From Candidatus Zixiibacteriota bacterium (lineage in GTDB: Bacteria > Zixibacteria > MSB-5A5 > SM23-73-2): a stretch of DNA of 46,174 bases. The stretch lies in assembly GCA_030615745.1 (NCBI GenBank), contig JAUWYR010000018.1, positions 1-46,174 on the forward strand, read 5' to 3'. The notes below the pieces were generated by a model. That model was not told where the DNA came from and did not search any database. It saw nothing but the letters and a program-made list of their open reading frames with translations. This document shows, one piece after another, positions 40,553 through 46,174 of the stretch (positions are counted from its first letter, which is position 1; every line of letters starts with the position of its first letter). Position numbers and translations under genes: made by a program.

Positions 40553-41113
40553 CTACGAATCTAAAAGTTTTACTTTTTTTAATGGCGTATAAATTGCTCC
40601 CTGTGGATGGAGCTGTGATTTCATCACCACCACTTCATCTATTTTGACCTCCTCTGTTTGAAAATCTGTTTTCTCAATCAATTTTACGAGTTTTTCTATA
40701 TTTTTCGGTGATTTAACTCTTCCAATGGTGAGATGAGGTGAGAAAGCTCTATTTTCTTTAGGGTAGCCAAGTTTTGAAAGCTCTTCCTCGATATTTTTTT
40801 GCAGAAATGAGAGTTCTTCTTTCCCTTTATCAACCCCTACCCAGACTACCCTTGGTCTTCTTAAATTGGGAAAGCATCCGAGATTCTTTAAGCTCAAGCT
40901 AAAGCTTTTTGCACCCTTTAAAGCCTTCTCGGTTCCATAAAAAACATCTTCTATTTTATTCTCCTCAACCTCACCTAAAAATTTCAAGGTCAAATGGACA
41001 TTTCCCGGCTTAACCCATGAGACATAGGTATCTGTCCTTTTTAAGGGATTTTGAACTTCCTCGATTTTTTTCTTAATGTTCTCTGGTAACTCAACTGCGA
41101 TAAAGGTTCTCAT
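40553..41113 (-). CDS. thpR: RNA 2',3'-cyclic phosphodiesterase
   Basis: A two-histidine (2H) phosphoesterase of the LigT/ThpR family, 186 residues. Both catalytic HxT motifs are present: H40-T42 in VHLTLKFLG and H127-T129 in PHLTIGRV. It starts MRTFIAVELPENI as usual. The family opens 2',3'-cyclic phosphates at RNA ends. thpR between cinA and recA is a known bacterial arrangement; here the restriction-modification pair separates it from cinA. Confidence 0.93.
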   Translation of the reverse strand: MRTFIAVELPENIKKKIEEVQNPLKRTDTYVSWVKPGNVHLTLKFLGEVEENKIEDVFYGTEKALKGAKSFSLSLKNLGCFPNLRRPRVVWVGVDKGKEELSFLQKNIEEELSKLGYPKENRAFSPHLTIGRVKSPKNIEKLVKLIEKTDFQTEEVKIDEVVVMKSQLHPQGAIYTPLKKVKLLDS

Positions 41114-41122
41114 TTTTTATAT

Positions 41123-41971
41123 TTATTTTATGATAAAAAGAATTTTTGAATGAGCAATATAAGCTTTATTTTTATAAACAAAATGAACGGTATCAAAATC
41201 TTTCTTTTGGTTAAAGAAGGTATCCACTTTTTGTTTTATTAATTTGAAATCCCGTTTTAGTTTCCAACTATTAGCTTTATTTTTTGTATCTGCTATAATA
41301 AGAAATATCCTGTTATTGTCTCCGAATCGTTGTTGACCCTGTAGTTCATAGAGATACTTTGCTGCAAGGGCAGGGTTCTTTACTGCATCTTCTATAGTAT
41401 AGCCTTCTTTGAACCACTCTTTGGGCAGATTAGTATTTTTCACGTCCCACGGTTGTTGTTGCCAGAAGATATCAACATCTCTCACTTTTTTTACTGTTGG
41501 GATAACTTTTGTGTGTTCTGCAATAATGTCCTCGAGTATTTCAGATGTCCAATGATTATACCAGGTGCACAAAACATACGATTTTACTTCCGGATTTAAA
41601 CTTTTACCAACTGCTTTTAATAAGTCCTTTAACCGAAAGTGCTTGCGCACATAATTTTTTTGTATGTGGCTATCCAATTCTCCTTGAACCATCCCCCAAA
41701 TATGGCTTTTCACTTTCTCAACTTCTCTTATAATTACTTCGTGAGTAATACCTAGTGAATCTCTCTCTTTGTTTCTTTTTGCTTGATATTCAACTTTTAT
41801 AAATGAATCTATTTTCTTTTCTTCGATTTTTGCAAGGCTTATTTGATTTATCAAATCAGGTATTTTACCTTTATCTGGTAGTCCGTGAATTTCACATAAT
41901 TTTTTCAAGGCACTTTTCGGTAAAGTACTTAGCTTAAGAAGATAAACTTTTTTTTGACTAACTAATGCCAT
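41123..41971 (-). CDS. Putative restriction endonuclease (SAP-like + PD-(D/E)XK)
   Basis: A 282-residue protein, not matched to a named enzyme. Its N-terminal 45 residues (LSTLPKSALKKLCEIHG to DLINQI) look like a SAP DNA-binding helix pair. A helical middle follows, then a likely PD-(D/E)XK catalytic core with D167 (RDVDIFW) and D176-V-K178 (PWDVKNT), followed by a beta-rich end (NRIFLIIADTKNKANSWKLK). It starts 3 bases after a DNA methyltransferase, the usual design of a type II restriction-modification pair. Recognition site unknown. Both look inserted into the cinA-thpR interval. Confidence 0.65.
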   Translation of the reverse strand: MALVSQKKVYLLKLSTLPKSALKKLCEIHGLPDKGKIPDLINQISLAKIEEKKIDSFIKVEYQAKRNKERDSLGITHEVIIREVEKVKSHIWGMVQGELDSHIQKNYVRKHFRLKDLLKAVGKSLNPEVKSYVLCTWYNHWTSEILEDIIAEHTKVIPTVKKVRDVDIFWQQQPWDVKNTNLPKEWFKEGYTIEDAVKNPALAAKYLYELQGQQRFGDNNRIFLIIADTKNKANSWKLKRDFKLIKQKVDTFFNQKKDFDTVHFVYKNKAYIAHSKILFIIK

Positions 41972-41974
41972 ATA

Positions 41975-42931
41975 TTACTTAACCTTTTGAAAAAACATAA
42001 TATACTCATGCTTAAAAATATAAAAACCACCTAACAACGCTCGACGGCGCCATAAATGTTCGAGATTTCTTTTGGCTCTATTTCCAACTATATTTTTTAT
42101 TACAATGCTTTTCAATTTATATCCGTTTTCTATCACCTTCTGCATAGTATAGAAACTCAAAGGGACCCACTCACCTTGAGAGTACTTATCTCCGATAACT
42201 AAAACTAAATATCTTTTATTCTCTAAAAGATTATAGGTATTGGATACCACCTCAGAAAATTTATCTAAAAAAGCCTCTTTTGTGGGAGCATTACATAAAT
42301 CATCAGGAAGATCGCTAAACTTTATAATATCGTGATAAGGCGGGTGCATTACTATTAGCTGAACCTTTTGTTTACCAAACTCTTTTTTCAGAACCTCTTG
42401 CACGTTCTTAGCCGTATCCTTTAAACAACTGTTTCCCTGAATTACTACGGTTTTCACTTTATATGGATTTTCCCCCTTGTTTATAAGTGTTCGACTTTTC
42501 TCTACCAATTCTGGAACTAACTCTATTCCTATTCCATGTCTACCTAAATGCTTACATTCAATTAAAGTTGTGCCACTACCTGAGAATGTATCAAGCACTA
42601 CATCTTCTCTTTTGGTGTAACGCAACATCGCTTGGTGAGGAATTTGAGGTATGAAATTACCGTGGAGTTCAGCAGTATGGACGCCACTTTTGTCTCGGCT
42701 TCCTAATAACCACAAACTGTCAGTGATTATGTTGGAATACTCTTTCCATCTGGTAATATCAATATCATTAATTGCAGAAGGTTTTAAAGATATGGGAGTT
42801 TTCACTTTCTCTAAAGAGACTTCTTTCCCTTTTGGTGAGTGGATCTCTAACCCTAACTGATCTCTTAAAAAATCAACATTATTTGAAAGAGTATAAACTA
42901 TATTTTTATCTTTTTTTTTCTTTTTGCTCAT
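41975..42931 (-). CDS. DNA methyltransferase (N4-cytosine/N6-adenine type)
   Basis: A 318-residue SAM-dependent methylase. The SAM site is DTFSGSGTTLIECKHLG (FSGSG at 116-120) with acidic GIGIELVPE after it; the catalytic motif IV is HPPYHD (196-201), an unusual H in place of the D/N/S of (D/N/S)PPY. Motif I precedes motif IV, so the order is not the beta class. N-terminus is lysine-rich (SKKKKKDKN). With the endonuclease gene 3 bases downstream it makes a two-gene restriction-modification cassette. The methylated base cannot be decided. Confidence 0.8.
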   Translation of the reverse strand: MSKKKKKDKNIVYTLSNNVDFLRDQLGLEIHSPKGKEVSLEKVKTPISLKPSAINDIDITRWKEYSNIITDSLWLLGSRDKSGVHTAELHGNFIPQIPHQAMLRYTKREDVVLDTFSGSGTTLIECKHLGRHGIGIELVPELVEKSRTLINKGENPYKVKTVVIQGNSCLKDTAKNVQEVLKKEFGKQKVQLIVMHPPYHDIIKFSDLPDDLCNAPTKEAFLDKFSEVVSNTYNLLENKRYLVLVIGDKYSQGEWVPLSFYTMQKVIENGYKLKSIVIKNIVGNRAKRNLEHLWRRRALLGGFYIFKHEYIMFFQKVK

Positions 42932-42968
42932 TGCACTTTAGATATTCAAAGAAAATATAATATTTTAT

Positions 42969-44189
42969 TTACCTCTCCAAAAACAACCTCACCAAATTCA
43001 AAGCTGCCTGAGCTGTTCTCTCCCGGTTAGTATTCCTGTCCTCGCCGAATAAAAATTTTTCAGCAAAGGAATCGTTCTCATGAGCAAAACCTATAAAGAC
43101 CAATCCTACAGGCTTTTCCGGTGTTCCTCCTGTTGGTCCAGCGATTCCTGTTGCTGAAAGCCCAAAATCTGTTTTAGAGATTTTTCTGATACCTTCAGCC
43201 ATTAAAATCGCCACCTGTTCAGATACTGCGCCATATTTTTCTAACATCTCTTCAGAAACACCCAGAAGCTCGATTTTTGATAGATTGCTATAGCTTATCA
43301 CACCCCTTTCAAACCATTGGGAGCTTCCAGATACATTGGTGAACCTCTTTCCAATCAAACCACCAGTGCAAGATTCAGCTACCGAGATAGTCTTTTTTTT
43401 CTCCAAAAGCAATTTCCCTAAAACCTCCTCTAAGGCGATATCCTCCTCACCATAAATAGTATTCCCTAAGATATTTTTAATTTCTTTTTCAACCTCAATT
43501 AATTTTTCCTCTGATTTCGCAGTAAGCTTTATGTCCACACCCAAAAAGCTCGGCAGAAATGCGATATTTGTATCTCTTTCCCCCTTTATTAATTTCTCAA
43601 CCTTTTCATAGATAATCGATTCAGCAGTCCCGGTGGTTTTTAATCTCTTTTGGAAAAATTTAGTCTTGGTCTTTTTCTGAAGTATTTTTAAGACCTCAGA
43701 TTCCAAAATTGACCTCATCTCTAAGGGAACTCCTGGCAGGGCGAAAAAGAGTTTTTTACTATCCTCTATAAAAATTCCTGGAGCTGTGCCCCAAAGGTTG
43801 TTTAAAGCTTTAGCACCCTGGGGAATCAAAGCCTGATTCTGGTTTATCTTGGGCATTGAAATCCCCCTTTTTCTGAAATTGCTTTCCACCTTTTTCAAAA
43901 TCTCCTCGTGGAACACCAGATTTTTTCTGAATACCTTTACCACAGCTTTTTTGGTCAAATCATCGTTGGTTGGACCAAGACCACCTGTGGTGATAACAAC
44001 ATCAGCACGATTTAAAGCATTATAAATTGCCTCTGAGATGTTTTTAATATTATCACCAATACTGGTTTTGAAAATTATCTCAATACCTAAATGGTTTAGC
44101 TTCTCACCGATGTAGGCTGAATTGGTATCGATGGTCTGACCGGATAAAATCTCATCTCCAATTGTTATTATCTCAGCTTTCATATCCAT
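42969..44189 (-). CDS. cinA: CinA, competence/damage-inducible protein with NMN amidase domain
   Basis: A 406-residue two-domain protein. The N-terminal MoaB/MogA-like domain (GDEILSGQTIDTNSAYIG, VVITTGGLGPTNDDLTKKAV, FALPGVPLEMR) is associated with ADP-ribose pyrophosphatase activity; the C-terminal domain (SVAESCTGGLIGKRFTNVSG, SATGIAGPTGGTPEKPVGLV) is nicotinamide-mononucleotide deamidase. Together they recycle pyridine nucleotides. An internal ATG two codons in (44183) is possible. Four bases separate it from pgpA. In many bacteria cinA is directly before recA; here thpR and the inserted cassette lie between. Confidence 0.94.
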   Translation of the reverse strand: MDMKAEIITIGDEILSGQTIDTNSAYIGEKLNHLGIEIIFKTSIGDNIKNISEAIYNALNRADVVITTGGLGPTNDDLTKKAVVKVFRKNLVFHEEILKKVESNFRKRGISMPKINQNQALIPQGAKALNNLWGTAPGIFIEDSKKLFFALPGVPLEMRSILESEVLKILQKKTKTKFFQKRLKTTGTAESIIYEKVEKLIKGERDTNIAFLPSFLGVDIKLTAKSEEKLIEVEKEIKNILGNTIYGEEDIALEEVLGKLLLEKKKTISVAESCTGGLIGKRFTNVSGSSQWFERGVISYSNLSKIELLGVSEEMLEKYGAVSEQVAILMAEGIRKISKTDFGLSATGIAGPTGGTPEKPVGLVFIGFAHENDSFAEKFLFGEDRNTNRERTAQAALNLVRLFLER

Positions 44190-44193
44190 TATT

Positions 44194-44640
44194 TTAATAA
44201 AAAATTATAATTAGATGTAAAATCAAGTTAGTATAAAATCCTGCGAAAACGTCATCTAAGATTACTCCCCATCCACCACCGAGCTTTTCCAGTTCCCTTA
44301 AGGGGAAGGGCTTTATGATATCTATTCCTCTGAATAAGATAAAAGCTAAAGAGTAAAAAAGCAAACTTTTTTGAATCGATAACAAAGAGATTATCATTCC
44401 CAAAGATTCGTCTAAAACGATTTTTTTCGAGTCCTCTCCAAAAATATTCTCTGCTCTGCCTACCACTAAAATATTTATCACAAACAAAATTATCGCTAAG
44501 GTTAATAAAAGAACAAAATTTCCCGGAACAAAAAACCAGATTAAAGCTATAGTTATTAAGCTTGAGAATGTTCCAGGAGCCTTTGGAAAATATCCTGCAA
44601 AAAAGAAAGTGGAGAAAAGCTTTATTATAAAATCTTTCAA
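44194..44640 (-). CDS. pgpA: Phosphatidylglycerophosphatase A
   Basis: Removes phosphate from phosphatidylglycerol-phosphate to give phosphatidylglycerol. The 148-residue membrane protein has the family start FAGYFPKAPGTFSSLITI, the mid motif KKIVLDESLGMIISLL and the end KPFPLRELEKLGGGWGVILDDVFAG, with the acidic residues (DES, DD) that bind magnesium. It follows pgsA, the previous enzyme of the same pathway, after 3 bases. Confidence 0.93.
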   Translation of the reverse strand: MKDFIIKLFSTFFFAGYFPKAPGTFSSLITIALIWFFVPGNFVLLLTLAIILFVINILVVGRAENIFGEDSKKIVLDESLGMIISLLSIQKSLLFYSLAFILFRGIDIIKPFPLRELEKLGGGWGVILDDVFAGFYTNLILHLIIIFY

Positions 44641-44643
44641 ATT

Positions 44644-45231
44644 CTACCTTAATACCCCTTTTAAGAGTGAAGTGTTTTTGACCAGATAATCAACTCCAGT
44701 TCCAACTGTCAAGACCATTGATATAAATACCATCCCATCGAATGCTTTGAGAACTAATTGTCGGTTAAATAGTCCGGGATTATGCCCTAAGGAGACTAAG
44801 GTCATATCTAAGTTGGTATAAAGTAATATGATGAAAATAATCACCATCTGGGATGCGGTTTTCCACTGTGCCAGAAGTGTTGGCATAATAACTATCCCTT
44901 TATATGCGGCGAGTGTCCTGAGTCCGGTGATCAAAAACTCCCTGACGATAATGGTCAAAATCATCCATGCCTTAACGTATCCTAAAGCAACGAAGGAGAC
45001 AAATGCAGTTGAGGTCAATATTTTATCAGCTAAAGGGTCCATGAATTTGCCGAACCCTGTGATGACTCCTGTTTTTCTTGCTAAATAACCATCGTAGAGG
45101 TCGGTTAAAGCTGCAAAAATAAAGACCAAGATGGCAAAATATCTGGAGTATAGATTATCCACTAAAATCAGCACCATAAAGATCGGTGAAAGCAAAATCC
45201 TCGATATAGTTAGCTTATTGGGCAAATTCAT
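44644..45231 (-). CDS. pgsA: CDP-diacylglycerol-glycerol-3-phosphate 3-phosphatidyltransferase
   Basis: Makes phosphatidylglycerol-phosphate in the inner membrane. The 195-residue protein carries the full CDP-alcohol phosphatidyltransferase signature, D-G-(x2)-A-R-(x8)-G-(x3)-D-(x3)-D, in DLYDGYLARKTGVITGFGK continuing FMDPLAD, and about six membrane helices. It is the first gene of the pgsA-to-alaS operon. No clear promoter is seen; the upstream 150 bases hold a CCCT-loop hairpin. Confidence 0.94.
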   Translation of the reverse strand: MNLPNKLTISRILLSPIFMVLILVDNLYSRYFAILVFIFAALTDLYDGYLARKTGVITGFGKFMDPLADKILTSTAFVSFVALGYVKAWMILTIIVREFLITGLRTLAAYKGIVIMPTLLAQWKTASQMVIIFIILLYTNLDMTLVSLGHNPGLFNRQLVLKAFDGMVFISMVLTVGTGVDYLVKNTSLLKGVLR

Positions 45232-45250
45232 TTTTATTATCTAATCTGTG

Positions 45251-45276
45251 CTTGTCAAGTCCCCTGACTTGGCAAG
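45251..45276. repeat. Hairpin CTTGTCAAGTC-CCCT-GACTTGGCAAG
   Basis: 11-bp stem with one wobble pair, in front of pgsA. Same length and loop as 2978-3003, with co-varied stem positions (CCAGG against TCAAG). Confidence 0.75.
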
Positions 45277-45368
45277 ATATCATATCAGGTCTAACACAAA
45301 AAATTTAACACACAAAAAATCTTAAGTCAACAAAAAAATCCCGACCAAACCAGAGGATAAAATCGGAG

Positions 45369-45388
45369 TGCGAAAACTTGTTTTCGCA
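45369..45388. repeat. Hairpin TGCGAAAAC-TT-GTTTTCGCA
   Basis: A perfect 9-bp stem with two-base loop just left of the inverted-repeat element at 45399. No T-run follows. Confidence 0.7.
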
Positions 45389-45398
45389 GGCAACCCAT

Positions 45399-45524
45399 TG
45401 TGGTGTCTCTAACATTTCTTTATACTGTCATTGCGAGCCCACATGGGCGAAGCAATCTCTTACCGAGATTCCTCGCAAAGCTTGAGAATGACAGGATAGT
45501 AAAGCTATTTGTGAGACACTACAC
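45399..45524. mobile_element. Inverted-repeat (MITE-like) element with IS630-like ends
   Basis: The left arm TGTGGTGTCTCTAACATTTC onward and the reverse complement of the right arm (GTGTAGTGTCTCACAAATAG onward) match for about 40 bases, through CTGTCATT and GCGAG. The ends resemble the end of the IS630 remnant next door (GTGTAATGTCCCATA). It encodes nothing, so it would be a non-autonomous element. Confidence 0.6.
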
Positions 45525-45532
45525 TAGTAAAG

Positions 45533-45655
45533 GCGATACATGAATATATTGAAGAGAATAATAAAAATTCTAAGCCTTTTGCCTGGAAAGCCTTAGTTGA
45601 TAGCATATTGAACAAAATTAATTATTGTAAAGAATTGTATGGGACATTACACTAA
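45533..45655 (+). pseudogene. IS630-family transposase, C-terminal remnant
   Basis: One open frame reads AIHEYIEENNKNSKPFAWKA then LVDSILNKINYCKELYGTLH and stops. N-x-x-P/S-KPF-x-W followed by an I-L-x-K-I helix is the typical end of IS630/Tc1-type transposases. The catalytic DDE part is absent. The stop codon lies at the terminal inverted repeat (GGGACATTACAC). Confidence 0.7.
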
Positions 45656-45920
45656 CCGTGCAAATTTTTTATAGAAAAGACGGTTATTGGACATTAAGAT
45701 GGTGGGTTTTGCCTTTGAATCACCAAAAAATCGCCTAACTTTTTTACATCAAAAAAAACTAAACATAAATCTTTCACCAAGGGTGGGAAAACTACAAAAA
45801 TTTTTAGAAATATCAAATAAATTATAAAAGCAAAAAAGAAACACAGAATAAATCCATGCTTGTAAAAATAGACAAACACAAGTTTTATCCACCTAATCTT
45901 ATCGCGCTCAAAGTCATTTT
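45656..45920. other. Gap without recognisable gene
   Basis: AT-rich sequence between two transposase remnants. A 61-codon minus-strand frame (45694-45879) is rich in Phe/Ile/Leu but has no RBS and no family resemblance; I do not count it as a gene. Confidence 0.5.
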
Positions 45921-46174
45921 TTATTTTACACCGTAGTATAAGCTTTTTTCCCCACCACTGCCTGTGCTTAGGATATTTTTTCTTCCTGATATAAGAACCT
46001 TTTTTAATAAGATCTGCCTCACAGATTCCCTGGAAACTCTTATCTCCTCCTCGCTGTTCAAAAACTCAGTCATATGGGTGAGGTTAAAACCTCTGTATTT
46101 GGTCTTATAAAGATGCTCTATTTTATCTTTTATCTTCTCCCTAAGATGGCGAGGAGCCTTTTCCCCTTGCTCTT
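45921..46174 (-). pseudogene. Helix-turn-helix transposase (ISNCY-like) fragment, frameshifted, runs off the window
   Basis: The minus strand enters reading EQGEKAPRHLREKIKDKIEH, TKYRGFNLTHMTEFLNSEEE and IRVSRESVRQILLKK, a helix-turn-helix region of ISNCY-type transposases. At a run of A the frame shifts: the expected basic linker GSYIRKKKYPKHRQWWGKK is in another frame, and the entering frame stops at 45923-45921. The catalytic domain is not present, so it is broken. Confidence 0.65.

Noticed and set aside
45694-45879. 61-codon hydrophobic reading frame
   Set aside because: No RBS, biased AT-rich composition and no family resemblance; probably chance.

Overview
The window looks like chromosome from a Gram-negative (diderm) bacterium of the FCB superphylum or a nearby candidate phylum, for example Zixibacteria- or WOR-3-like. 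This placement is an inference. It rests on phosphoheptose isomerase plus an O-antigen-ligase-like protein, several lipoprotein signals, a bacterial geranylgeranylglyceryl-phosphate-synthase-like gene, and a decayed gene tail of the FlgD-Ig type (GREVASGVYFYR ... VQTKKMLLLK) that such phyla use on secreted proteins. There is no rRNA and no ribosomal protein gene to settle it.

Left part, 1-10.0 kb (+ strand): metabolic genes. A class III aminotransferase cut by the window edge is followed by sucC and sucD (succinyl-CoA ligase), a membrane-anchored TPR protein, a type II-family asparaginase, an HD-domain protein, TrpB2-type tryptophan synthase beta, a LeuC/homoaconitase large subunit without its small subunit, a DUF554 membrane protein and a small frameshifted gene.

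10.1-16.3 kb (- strand): an unknown helical protein, a DUF4097-like lipoprotein, and the most interesting block: MttB-family methyltransferase, MetH-type reactivation protein, corrinoid protein and homocysteine S-methyltransferase. Together these could move a methyl group from a methylated amine or betaine through B12 to homocysteine, giving methionine without a visible methyl-folate module. A consensus sigma-70 promoter lies upstream of mttB, and a decayed second copy of the mttB 5' region sits about 2 kb away.

16.6-31.8 kb: an exported S41 protease, a Ser/Thr kinase-TolB/FlgO-TPR protein, a TPR lipoprotein, a Tat-exported TldD with TldE, and a secreted M16 protease. Two copies of a ~420-bp segment (22.9 and 27.1 kb) begin with the 3' part of tRNA-Asp, the intact copy of which is at 32.2 kb. 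This suggests tRNA-targeted insertion or serial duplication. Remnants of a GIY-YIG gene, an M16 gene start and a FlgD-tail gene lie in this stretch.

32.2-45.2 kb (- strand): tRNA-Asp, tRNA-Val, a small membrane protein, O-antigen ligase, gmhA, the GGGP synthase, and a tight operon pgsA-pgpA-cinA-[methyltransferase-endonuclease]-thpR-recA-recX-alaS. A putative restriction-modification pair is spliced into this otherwise housekeeping operon. 45.2-46.2 kb holds an IS630 remnant, a related inverted-repeat element and a broken helix-turn-helix transposase.

Many gaps carry compact GC-rich palindromes. Several share one design, an outer inverted repeat enclosing two hairpins, which suggests a REPIN-like repeat population.
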